DNA from: Lamellibrachia columna
Taxonomy: Eukaryota; Annelida; Polychaeta; Sabellida; Siboglinidae
Length of the DNA stretch: 64,000 nucleotides
Assembly: GCA_963662155.1 (NCBI GenBank)
Contig: OY759268.1
Location: 58,790,140 to 58,854,139, forward strand
Direction of reading: 5' to 3'
Made by a program: the position numbers and the translations under genes. The stretch's first letter is position 1. Every line of letters begins with the position of its first letter. Shown here piece after piece: positions 31,201 to 40,566 of this stretch. A model generated the notes under the pieces. The model did no database searches. It was not told where the DNA came from and worked only from the letters and a program-made list of their open reading frames with translations.

Positions 31201-31450
31201 GATAGAACAGTGCTAGAAAAGTGCTAGAACAGTGATAGAACAGTGCTAGAAGAGTGATATGAGAGTGGTAGAACAGTGCTAGAAAAGTGTTAGAACAGTG
31301 CTAGAAAAGTGCTAGAACAGTGATAGAACACTGCTAGAACAGTGATAGAACACTGCTAGAACAGTGATAGAACAGTGCTAGAACAGTGCTAGAAAAGTGC
31401 TAGAACAGTGCCAGAACAGTGCTAGAACAGTGGTACAACAGTGGTAGAAC
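22260..31450. repeat. Higher-order repeat block 3, nearly identical units of 2.8, 2.9 and 2.1 kb
   Basis: The marker gaacggagctagaa followed by the same long context occurs at 22588, 25393, 28308 and 30402, with spacings of 2805 (255 x 11), 2915 (265 x 11) and 2094 bp. A second marker, ataaaatggagctag, sits near 24,625, 27,409 and 29,503, with spacings of about 2784 and 2094 bp. Copies look almost identical by eye, so this is the most recently expanded part of the array. The 2.1-kb unit lacks several hundred bases present in the longer ones. Confidence 0.85.
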
Positions 31451-34400
31451 AATGCTAGAACAGTGCTAGAACAGTGATAGAACAGTGCTAGAACAGTAAT
31501 AGAACAGTGACAGAACAGTGCTAGAAAAGTACTAGAACAGTGCTATAACAGTGATAGAACAGTGCTAGTACAGTGATAGAACAGTGTTAGAACAGTTACA
31601 GACCAGTGGTAGAACAGTGGTAGAACGGTGGTAGAACAGTGCTAGAAGAGTGACAGACCAGTTGTAGAAAAGTGGTAGAACAGTGCTAGAACAATGAGAG
31701 AACAGTGCTAGAACAGTGCTAGAACAGTGACAGAACAGTGCTAGAACAGTGCTAGAACAGTGCCAGAACAGTGCTAGAACAGTGGTACAACAGTGGTAGA
31801 ACAATGCTAGAACAGTGATAGAACAGTGCTAGAACAGTGATAGAACAGTGCTAGAACAATAATAGAACAGTGACAGAACAGTGCTAGAAAAGTACTAGAA
31901 CAGTGCTATAACAGTGATAGAACAGTGCTAGAACAGTGAAAGAACAGTGTTAGAACAGTTACAGACCAGTGGTAGAACAGTGCTAGAACAGTGACAGAAC
32001 AGTGACAGTATGGTGCTAGAACATTGATAGAACAGTGGTAGAGCAGAGGTAGAACAGTGCTAGAAGAGTTATTTGACTGTGTTAGAACAGTGGTAGAACA
32101 GTGGTAGAACAGTGCTAGAACAGTGATAGAAAAGTGGTAGAACAGTGATAGAACAGTGATATAATTGTGGTAGAACAGTGGTAGAACAGTGACATAACAG
32201 TGGTAGAATAGTGGTATAACAGTTGTAGAACAGTGCTAGAACAGTGCTAGAGCAGTGCTAGAACAGTGCTAGAACAGTGATAGAACAGTGCTAAAATAGT
32301 GCTAGAAGAGAGTAGAACAGTGCTAGAATAGTGATAGAACAGTGCTAGAACATTGCTAGAAAAGTGCTAGAACAGTGATAGAACAGTGATAGAACAGTGT
32401 TAGAAGAGTGATATGAGAGTGCTAGAACAGTGCTAGAAAAGTGTTAGAACAGTGCTAGAACAGTGCTAGAACAGTGATAGAACACTGCTAGAACAGTGAT
32501 AGAACAATGCTAGAACAGTGCTAGAAAAGTGCTAGAACAGTGGTAGAACATTGATAGAACAGTGGTAGAACAGTGATAAAACAGGGGTAGAACGGTGGTA
32601 GAACAGTGCTAGAAGAGTGACAGACCAGTGGTAGAAAAGTGGTAGAACAGTGCTAGAACAATGAGAGGACAGTGCTAGAACAGTGCTAGAACAGTGCTAG
32701 AACAGTGATAGAACAGTGATAGAACTGTGGTAGAATTGTGGTAGAACAGTGCTAGAACAGTGACAGAACAGTTGTAGAACTGTGGTAGATCAGTGCTAGA
32801 ACAGTGACAGACCAGTGGTAGAACAGTGCTAGAACATTGATAGAACAGTGGTAGAACAGTTACAGACCAGTGGTAGAACAGTGGTAGAACAGTGCTAGAA
32901 CAGTGACAGAACAGTGATAGAACAGTGCTAGAACAGTGATAGAACAGTGGTAAAACAGTGATCGAACAGTGCTAGAAGAGTGATAAGACAGTGCTAGAAC
33001 AGTGCAAGAAAAGTGCTAGAACAGTGCTAGAACAGTGATAGAACAGTGCTAGAACAGTGATAGAACAGTGCTAGAAAAGTGCTAGAACAGTTGTAGAACA
33101 GTGATAGAACAGTGGTAGAACAGTGCTAGAACAGTGAAAGAACAGTGGTAGAACAGTGATAGAACATTGATTGAACAGTGCTAGAACAGTGATTAAACAG
33201 TGCTAGAACAGTGCTAGAACAGTGATAGAACAGTGATAGATAGAACAGTGATAGAACAGTGTTAGAACAGTGACATAACAGTGCTAGAACAGTGCTAGAA
33301 CAGTGGGAGAACAGTGCTAGAACAGTGGTAGAACAGTTATAGAACGGAGCTAGAACAGTGCTAGAATATTGATAGAACAGTGGTAGAACAGTGGGAGAAC
33401 AGTGATAGAACAGAGATAGAACAGTGGTAGAACAGTGGTAGAACAGTGATAGAACAGTGCTAGAACAGTGATAGAACAGTGCTAGAACAGTGCCAGAACA
33501 GTGGTACAACAGAGGTAGAACAATGCTAGAACAGTGATAGAACAGTGCTAGAACAGTGCTAGAACAGTAATAGATCAGTGACAGAACAGTGCTAGAAAAG
33601 TACTAGAACAGTGCTATAACAGTGATAGAACAATGCTAGAACATTGATAGAACAGTGGTAGAAGAGTGGGAGATCAGTGCTAGAACAGTGGTAGAACAGT
33701 GATAGAACAGTGCTAGAACAGTGATAGAACATTGCTAGAACAGTGGGAGAACAGTGATAGAACAGTGGTAGAATAGTGATAGGACAGTGCTACAACAGTG
33801 CTAGAACAGTGATAGAACAGTGGTAGAACAGTGGTAGAACAGTTATAGAACGGAGCTAGAGCAGTGGTAGAACAGTGGTAGAACAGTGATAGAACAGTAA
33901 TAGAACAGTGGTAGAACAGTGCTAGAACAGTGATAGAACAGTGCTAGAACAGTGCCAGAACAGTGCTAGAACAGTGGTAGAACAGTGCTAGAACAGTGGT
34001 AGAACAGTGCTAGAACAGTGGTAGAACAGTGGCAGAACAGTGCTAGAACGGTGATAGAACAGTGCTAGAACAGTGATAGAACAGTGCTAGAACAGTGATA
34101 GAACAGTGTTAGAACAGTGACAGACCAGTTGTAGAACAGTGGTAGAACAGTGCTAGAACAGTGACAGAACAATGATAGAACAGTGCTAGAACAGTGATAG
34201 AACAGTGGTAGAACAGTGATCGAACAGTGCTAGAACAGTGCTAGAAGAGTGATAAGACAGTGCTAGAATAGTGCTAGAAAAGTGCTAGAACAGTGCTAGA
34301 ACAGTGATAGAACAGTGCTAGAACAGTGATATTACAGTGGTAGAACAGTGCTAGAACAGTGATAGAACAGTGCTAGAAGAGTGATATGACAGTGCTAGAA

Positions 34401-35003
34401 CAGTGCTAGAACAGTGATAGAACAGTGCTAGAACAGTGATAGAACAATGCTAGAACAGTGATAGAACAGTGCTAGAAAATTGCTAGAACAGTGGTAGAAC
34501 AGTGATAGAACAGTGATAGAACAGTGCTAGAACTGTGTTCGGACAGTGACAGAACAATGGTATTAGAGTGAGAGAACAGTGATAGAACAGTGATAGAACT
34601 GTGGTAGAATAGTTATATAACAGTGCTAGAACAGTGCTAGAACAGTGTTACAACAGTGCTAGAACAGTGATAGAACAGTGGTAGAACAGTGGGAGAACAG
34701 TGATAGAACAGTGCTAGAACATTGATATGACAGTGCTAGAACAGTGCTAGAACAGTGCTAGAACAGTGCTAGAACAGTGCTAGAACTGTGGTAGAACAGT
34801 GCTAGAACAGTGCTAGAACAGTGCTAGAACAGTGCTAGAACAGTGCTAGAACAGTACTAGAACAGTGATAGAACAGTGCTAGAACAGTGATAGAACAGTG
34901 CTAGAAAAGTGCTAGAACAGTGATAGAACAGTGCTAGAACAGTGACAGAACAGTGGAACAACAGTGCTAGAACAGTGCTAGACCAGTGCTAGAACAGTGC
35001 TAG

Positions 35004-35168
35004 TTAAATGCTGAGCACAAACTACTGGCATGACCAACAAATAAAGACATCAAATGATATGTAAATGTCACGTTATGCTGAATGGGAACTTAATTAATAA
35101 TGGTAAAGCTAGACTGAATGTCTTTATTTTTTGACATGTCAAATTTATAAGTTAATCGGGTATTGAAT
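35004..35168. other. Unique AT-rich junction between the satellite and the gene
   Basis: This is the first non-repetitive DNA after the satellite. Apart from a possible minus-strand polyadenylation signal at 35123-35128 I see no gene or element in it. Confidence 0.6.
35123..35128 (-). promoter_or_regulatory. Candidate polyadenylation signal AATAAA
   Basis: The plus strand reads tttatt, so the minus strand reads AATAAA. It lies downstream of the candidate last exon of the CXorf38-like gene and about 120 bp before the satellite begins. If it is used, the 45-bp minisatellite would be part of the 3' UTR. A hexamer in AT-rich DNA can easily be chance. Confidence 0.3.
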
Positions 35169-35528
35169 GTGTTCGTTGCGGACAGCCTGGGGTTTCATGA
35201 GAGGATGGGGCAAGTGTCCGTTGTGGACAGCCTGGGGTTTCATGAGAGAGTGGGGCAAGTGTTCGTTGTGGACAGCCTGGGGTTTCATGAGAGTGTGGGG
35301 CAAGTGTTCGTTGTGGACAGCCTGGGGTTTCATGAGAGGGTGGGGCATGTTTTCGTTGTGGATAGCCTGGGGTTTCATGACAGGGTGGGGCCAGTGTTCG
35401 TTGTGGACAGCCTGGGGTTTCATGAGAGGGTGGGGTAAGTGTTCGTTGTGGATAGCCTGGGGTTTCATGAGAGGGTGGGGCAAGTGTTCGTTGTCGACAG
35501 CCTGGGGTTTCATGAGAGGGTGGGGCAA
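35169..35528. repeat. 45-bp minisatellite, 8 copies
   Basis: Eight copies of a 45-bp unit contain the block acagcctggggtttcatgag and then a G-rich run ending ggtggggcaa. Copies differ by one to three substitutions and no indels, so all are exactly 45 bp (360 bp in total). Because 45 is a multiple of 3, open frames persist through the array in two frames on each strand. I do not regard any of them as a gene. The array probably lies in the 3' UTR or 3' flank of the minus-strand gene. Confidence 0.93.
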
Positions 35529-35606
35529 GCATGTTTTTTTTATAAAACATTGTTGATTGCGAACCGCCATAATATTTCCAGTTGAGAACTCTTTTGAAAT
35601 CTAGCG

Positions 35607-35641
35607 CTACGATTTCATCACTTTTATTCCCCACTTCCCCA
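35607..35641 (-). CDS. CXorf38: Candidate terminal exon of the CXorf38-like gene
   Basis: A good acceptor (cctctttctag) ends at 35642. Joined in the phase 1 left by exon 4, it reads VGKWGIKVMKS and stops at TAG (35607-35609). The resulting total of about 303 residues suits the family. The exon is tiny and has no family-specific motif, so it could be wrong. The alternative is that the gene continues across or beyond the satellite to an exon left of the window. Confidence 0.35.
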
Positions 35642-37091
35642 CTAGAAAGAGGCGAATGAAGCGCTATTTTCCTGGTAGAGAACTGTTGTAATTCCCAGTT
35701 CAATGGAAAGCAACAAGAAATAAAAATTATCAATATTATATTTTTTAAACAACATCGCAGGAACCTAAATTAATAATATATACAGGGCTGCAATAATATG
35801 TTGGGTTCAAGTCAGGCATGTAGCTTTGCTGGCAAAAGTCACTGTGTTAGCCTTCTGTGTCAGTCAGTTTAGTGTAGTTTTGTGTTGGTCGGAAATGTGG
35901 GTAATGTTCATGAGTTGTGTTGTGGAAACTACATATAATGATATAAATTGATATAATGAAACATCATTTTTTTGCAATGTTTTCTCACCCATGTCTGACA
36001 CCTTACTCTTCATTGTTATTCTTAAACAATGTGCTTACCTTCCAAGGTCCGCTTGACTTCTGCAATCTCTGCCTGCAGACCCTCCAGTGCACTGTTAGAT
36101 GATGTTAGACGAACCTCCAATGCATTGTTAGATGCAATAATATTCAGAATGTCCTGAAAACACAATGTTATAACTAATGATATGTGTCATGCATTGACAA
36201 GTTTTAATCAGAACCAATAATAAGCAGTATAATTCAAAGTTCAACATCAGCGCTAATGACATTTATAGTGGACTGGAAGCTCAGCAGTAGAACATGTATT
36301 GTTATATATATATCCTTAACGTTCAGTCCTCGAATTGTTAATGTTCAGAATGTCAGGAAAGTGTAATGATGCGTTTGATTAACTTAACATGCCAGGACAG
36401 TTTTAAACGTTTATCCGTGCCCCGGTATATGGCAATACTATTGTGTAAAAATGTGTGTTTAACTACTTTAGTAACATATTACGGGAAATGTCCATAAAAT
36501 ACAGCATCATTGACATTGATATCAATATATTTAACCAGATTGAAAAATGACATATATAAATGACCTGAAGGATTATGCAAGCATTTGTTTTACTGGATAA
36601 TGTTGGTATATGATTAGACATGATACATGTTCATCAACTCAAATAAATGCTAAACACTAGACAGACATGTCATACGTTATGGTTTATCACATTAAGGGGA
36701 GTAATGAGTAAAACAAACCAAACATTGCAGCTACATTTGGAAGATAGAAAACAACATTAACTTAATGTATTGATACGTCACTCATATCACGTGTGTACCA
36801 CAGATGGGGTATATTTGACTCTAGACTAGTTATACGATGTCGAACCTCACTGATAATATTACATTTGTGGCACTTTGAGATTGTATTTCCCTAGTGATTG
36901 TTCGACACTTACCTGTCTGTGTCGTGAGTCTGCCGCAGAGAGAGCGAGTCGCAAGGCCTGACATTCATGTGCCATGAATGCTGCATCTCTCACATCAATT
37001 GGAGTGGTCTGGATCTAACAACGAGGGTTCAATACAGTGCATCAAGATATGCTTAAAAATAATATCGAAAGCACGAACGCATTCGCGCACG

Positions 37092-37128
<37 letters not shown>

Positions 37129-40126
37129 GTTCAATATAACAGTGACATTCTGTTTCATTTCAATACATGTAAATAACAAATAATTTTACACTTTATTGTG
37201 CTTTACCACAATTAATATATCAACTCAACATTCTGCTGAACATGAAGGACATTAGCTACAGTTAACATATACAGTCAACATTCTCTATACCTCCTGCTGA
37301 ACTTGAAGGACATTAGCTACAGTTAACATATAAAGTCAACATTCTCTATACCTCCCACTGAACATGAAGGACATTAGCTACAGTTAACATATAAAGTCAA
37401 CATTCTCTATACCTCCCGCTGAACATGAAGGGCATTAGCTACAGTTAACATATAAAGTCAACATTCTCTATACCTCCCGCTGAACATGAAATACATTAGC
37501 TACAGTTAACATATAAAGTCAACATTCTTTATAACCCCCGCTGAGCACGAAGGATTTTAGCTACCGTAAACATCCCAATGAGCAATTTTGTATCGAGCAT
37601 TTGCCTAAGCTGCACAGTTCACCCTGAGGAGGGCATCCCATTATCTAGGCTGTACAGATGGGTGGTCAAATATTGGGAGAGTCAGATTAAATAAATCAAC
37701 ATGAAAAATAAGTTGGTCATATATTATATTGTATTACTTGATATTATTTTGTTATATCTGACCTAATACACCTTGATGAGTGAATGCAATGTTATAGCAG
37801 GCTGTCAGTTTTACCTGTCTAATCTCCAGGGCCGCCTGTTGTGCTACAGGGTCATTCAGCAGGTAAAGGCTATCCTGTAGTAAGTCAATCATAGTCGTCA
37901 TGTACGTTGACAGTTCAGCTGTCGTTACTGTCATGGTTGACGTGTGCATCACAGAGTTTCGCACTTGTCGCACCTAAATGTGTTTGATAAAATAAAATCA
38001 TAACAGGCAATGACAAAACATCCCAAACACGTTAATTCAATTAAACACATAATCTGTGTTTGGTGCTTGGTGTGGTCCTCCCTACACAAGTGATCACAAC
38101 TTAACTGACAGGTAGTGAGTATTGAGAGATAAAGATCACGAACTGTTGTGTCCACTACAGGTTACACATATACTCCCTGTGTGGGAATACTTTACTTCCC
38201 AAGGCACAGACACCAGGTATAATGTAGGGCAATCATTTTAAATTATGTCATTTACAAAAAATCATATCATCTGACATAATTGCATTTGAGCAGACACATT
38301 GGCAAATTTGCTGGTAGAACATGCTTACAGTGTAACTGTGGATTGTTAGATGCTTTTAACAGGATAAAGGATTTTTTTGCAATTTTGTCCAGCACAAGGC
38401 ACGTGTGTATAGTAATTCATGCAGAAATTATTAAACATTGACGGTATGGCACGTTCAGGCATTTAAAAAAGTTAGAAGCATGAGACTTTGATTAAACTCG
38501 ACCAGCATGTCAATGAGATGATGACAAAGGCAGGTAAGAAGTTTCATAATTTTTGAAGGTCCTGTTTTCTTATAATCATGCAGAACGTTAACATGGTCAC
38601 CAATGGGAAACATAACAGTAGGTTGAACCCTTTAGTGTCTCTTCTGAGATGCCCAGGTAATGTGGGGTGAACAGGTAATGTGGGGTGAACAGGCAAAGTG
38701 GGGGTGAACAGGCAATGTGGGGAGTGAACAGGCAATGTGGGGGTGAACAGGCAATGCGGGGGTGAACAGGCAATGTGGGGGGGTGAACAGGCAATGTGGG
38801 GGTGAACAGGCAATGCGGGGGTGAACAGGCAATGCGGGGGTGAACAGGCAATGTGGGGGTGAACAGGCAATGTGGGGTTGAACAGGCAATGCGGGGGTGA
38901 ACAGGCAATGTGGGGATGAACAGGCAATACGGGGTGAACAGGCAATGTGGGGGTGAACAGACAATGTGGGGTTGAACAGGCAATGTGGGGTGAACAGGCA
39001 ATGGAAGTGATCAGGCAATGTGGAGGTGAACAGGCAATGTGGGGGTGAACAGGCAATGGGGGGTGAACAGGCAATGCGGGGGTGAACAGGCAATGTGGAG
39101 GTGAACAGGCAATGTGGGGGTGAACAGGCAATGGGGGGTGAACGGGCAATGTGGCGGTGAACAGGCAATGTGGGGGTGAACAGGCAATGTGGGGTGAACA
39201 GGTAATGTGGGGGTGAACAGGCAATGTGGGGGTGAACAGGCAATGCGGGGGTGAACGAAATTGTGCTGCACCCTACTACTGAGCCACCGCACACATCATT
39301 GAAGGTTTTTGGGCAGTGATAAAAAGAGAAATATGACACATGGAGCAAGTGTTAGTTGTGTATATGTACTTAGCAATGCCACTAAACACACTGCATACAT
39401 TACAAGCATGGACGCCACATCTGAGGGAAAAGACAAGCAGAACATAATAAAACCTATTCCATAATTCAGAGACGATACTTATTAAAATCCTTTAACACTG
39501 TCAGTTGACAGCTCCACCAAGAGACCAAGGACTAACTGTCAGTTGACAGCAGCACCAAGAGACCAAGACCCAAAATGTGGATTTAGGTTGACAGCCATAG
39601 TAACTTGTTTAGAACATAATCTTACCGCTTGAGCTTTCGTGCTATCCAGGAAAGGGGTGAAATACTTGCAATTCATCAGTAGTTGCAGTATGCCCGATGC
39701 GTCAGTGTCATTCGGACTGACACTGGAAGGATCCTGTCTGTCCATGAACGCTTTGGCAATTTGCCACGGTTGGACAGGCCACTGACTGATGTCACAGTTG
39801 TCAAACGTCAGCCTGGTTCTTGGTGTGGCTCGCTCTGCCACAATGTCAGCCAGCCATTGTGAACACACATTGCTAGGACAGTTAATCACATAGTTGTTGG
39901 TGTTTCTGTTATGCCTAATGTTTGCTGAAGAACATGGACCACTGCATTGTGTCGCTCCATAGTTGAGCAGCAGCTGCTGGTGTAAGCCATTCATCCTAGC
40001 TCGGCAGAATGTTCTCATGGCTTCCATGGTGATGTGCAATGCACGCGCGGCCTTCAGCCAGTTCAGATATTGATGATTATTCAACTGGCCAATGACCCCC
40101 GCAGTACCTCCTAAGTGTGTTGCCAT
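35607..40126 (-). CDS. CXorf38: CXorf38-like protein with HEPN-type motif (spliced gene)
   Basis: Exons on the minus strand are 40126-39626, 37973-37815, 37014-36913, 36153-36039 and possibly 35641-35607. All introns have GT-AG ends, and the first three exon junctions are phase 0. The protein would be about 303 residues, close to the roughly 320 of vertebrate CXorf38. Recognisable blocks in order are YLNWLKAARAL (residues 20-30), a C-rich stretch C61/C65/C83/C88 with CSQW, the block WPVQPWQIAKAFM (116-128), NCKYF (152-156), VRQVRNSVMH (168-177) and a C-terminal helical, coiled-coil-like region. R172-N-x3-H177 fits the R-x4-6-H signature of HEPN domains, many of which are RNases or RNA-binding proteins. 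The molecular role of CXorf38 itself is unknown to me, so RNase activity is inference. It is the only convincing host gene here. Its start is the ATG at 40126; an upstream non-coding or short coding exon is likely because an acceptor-like site precedes it. Confidence 0.72.
35642..36038 (-). other. Intron 4 of the CXorf38-like gene (if the last exon is right)
   Basis: These are AT-rich unique bases with no repeat, mobile element or open frame that I recognise. Confidence 0.35.
36039..36153 (-). CDS. CXorf38: CXorf38-like gene, exon 4, coiled-coil segment (residues 255-292)
   Basis: The exon is 115 bp with a strong acceptor (tgtgttttcag) and donor (gtaagc), phase 0 in and phase 1 out. It encodes DILNIIASNNALEVRL and ends GLQAEIAEVKRTLE. 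Hydrophobic residues recur at heptad-like spacing, so a short coiled coil is likely and could mediate dimerisation. Confidence 0.7.
36154..36912 (-). other. Intron 3 of the CXorf38-like gene
   Basis: This is AT-rich unique sequence between two supported exons, with a short tatata run near 36,305. I see no additional gene or element. Confidence 0.65.
36913..37014 (-). CDS. CXorf38: CXorf38-like gene, exon 3 (residues 221-254)
   Basis: The exon is 102 bp, 34 codons, with a gttgttag acceptor and a gtaagt donor, phase 0 at both ends. It encodes IQTTPIDVRDAAFMAH, then a helical stretch ending ADSRHRQ. It is Ala-, Leu- and Arg-rich and consistent with an alpha-helical C-terminal half. The evidence is intact reading frame plus splice sites matching both neighbours; I recognise no specific motif. 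Confidence 0.7.
37079..37128. repeat. CG/CA-rich microsatellite
   Basis: A cgcacgcacgcgcgc run passes into (ca)n of about 13 units inside intron 2 of the CXorf38-like gene. It is a simple sequence repeat with Z-DNA-prone alternating purine-pyrimidine composition. Confidence 0.9.
37229..37575. repeat. 61-bp minisatellite in intron 2
   Basis: The start of the unit, cattctctatacctcc, recurs at 37279, 37340, 37401, 37462 and 37523, each exactly 61 bp apart. A shorter first copy (missing 11 bp) begins at 37229, and the last copy decays. Each unit also contains gaaggacattagctacag. It lies wholly within intron 2 and touches no splice site. Confidence 0.93.
37815..37973 (-). CDS. CXorf38: CXorf38-like gene, exon 2 with the R-x4-H motif (residues 168-220)
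   Basis: The exon is 159 bp, 53 codons. Its acceptor (acatttag) and donor (gtaaaa) are clear, and it joins exon 1 in phase 0. It begins VRQVRNSVMH. The RNSVMH core is R-N-x3-H, the HEPN active-site pattern with the usual polar residue after the arginine. The following MTTMIDLLQDSLYLL is an amphipathic helix, as expected after the motif in this fold. The same RN..MH core is known from vertebrate CXorf38. Confidence 0.8.
37974..38650 (-). other. Intron 1 of the CXorf38-like gene, unique part
   Basis: This is non-coding AT-rich sequence between exon 2 and the 19-bp array. No exon-like open frame with splice borders is visible, and short open frames here match nothing that I recognise. Confidence 0.6.
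38651..39256. repeat. 19-bp G-rich minisatellite in intron 1, about 32 copies
   Basis: The unit is gcaatgtgggggtgaacag, with a variable G-run of 4 to 7 and alternation of gtggg and gcggg. The plus strand carries one G-run per unit; the transcribed minus strand is C-rich (cccca..gcctgttca). Length polymorphism of the G-run breaks the phase every few copies, which creates several overlapping spurious minus-strand reading frames. It sits between the first and second coding exons of the CXorf38-like gene. Confidence 0.95.
39626..40126 (-). CDS. CXorf38: CXorf38-like gene, first coding exon (residues 1-167)
   Basis: The exon encodes residues 1-167, beginning MATHLGG and ending STKAQA before the donor gtaaga at 39625. 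It holds the family's most diagnostic block, a cysteine pair followed by W, then NC, then WP..PW..AKAFM. In-frame sequence stays open upstream of the ATG to a second methionine at 40162, but that extension runs through an acceptor-like ctgttgtag/gatac at 40147-40146, so I prefer the ATG at 40126. Cysteines at 61, 65, 83, 88 and 111 could bind a metal; this is not shown. Confidence 0.8.
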
Positions 40127-40134
40127 CGCGGCGT

Positions 40135-40566
40135 CTTCAGTGTATCCTACAACAGACAACACAACAAATGTTATATATGTTATGTGTTTACAGTGTATCC
40201 TACAAGAGACAATACAACAAATGTTACATGTATTATATAATTTATATGTTTACAGTGTATCCTACAACAGACAACACAACAAATGTTACATGTGTTATAT
40301 ATGTTATGTGTTTACAGTGTATCCTACAACAGACAATACAACAAATGTTGCATGTGTTATATATGTTATGTGTTTATAGTGTATCCTACAACAGACAACA
40401 CAACAAATGTTACATGTGTTATATATGTTATGTGTTTACAGTGTATCCAACAACAGACAATACAACAAATGTTACATGTGTTACATATGTTATGTGTTTA
40501 TAGTGTATCGTACAACAGACAACACAACAAATTGTTACATGTGTTATATATGTTATGTTATGTTAT
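40135..40566. repeat. 62-bp minisatellite spanning the 5' acceptor of the first coding exon, about 7 copies
   Basis: The unit start tgtatcctacaacagacaa recurs at about 40141, 40192 (shortened and degenerate), 40255, 40317, 40379, 40441 and 40507, about 62 bp apart in most cases. It ends in a ttatg run. On the minus strand every unit carries ctgttgtag/gatacact, the same acceptor-like sequence found immediately upstream of the first coding exon. The array therefore multiplies the splice acceptor and its upstream tract. Its right-most copies grade into (ttatg)n near 40,550-40,575. Confidence 0.93.

Larger units (their letters stand above)
1..35003. repeat. 35-kb satellite array of an 11-bp monomer
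   Basis: The whole stretch is a head-to-tail array of the 11-mer cagtgNtagaa, where N is mostly c, a or g. Other positions vary much less (for example cagtgctagaa to aagtgctagaa, attgatagaac, gtgacagacc). Occasional 4-bp slips such as the doubled 'gatagatagaac' break the phase. Variant monomers recur in the same order over kilobases, which shows higher-order repeats. The right end is sharp: the last monomers fade at about 35,003 and unique AT-rich DNA follows. The left end lies outside the window, so 35 kb is a minimum. There is no gene, mobile element or other insertion inside it. It is probably heterochromatic; a centromeric or pericentromeric location is possible but not shown. Confidence 0.97.

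Noticed and set aside
25401..33509. Minus-strand open frames of 79-141 codons inside the 11-bp satellite (Leu/Ser/Cys/His-rich)
   Set aside because: Three 11-bp monomers make 33 bp, so a stop-free phase repeats every 11 codons by arithmetic. There is no start context, no domain and no continuity between copies.
1..35003. Telomeric or subtelomeric repeat
   Set aside because: The 11-mer does not resemble TTAGGG-type repeats and no such repeats occur at either edge.
35169..35528. CRISPR-like regular repeat
   Set aside because: Units are contiguous with no spacers, in a eukaryotic genome.
35145..35733. Four open frames on both strands over the 45-bp array
   Set aside because: Open frames in two phases on each strand are expected from an indel-free repeat of a length divisible by three. 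No start or domain supports any of them.
38544..39348. Overlapping Pro/His/Cys-rich minus-strand frames across the 19-bp array
   Set aside because: These are frame by-products of a minisatellite inside an intron, with several equally open phases.
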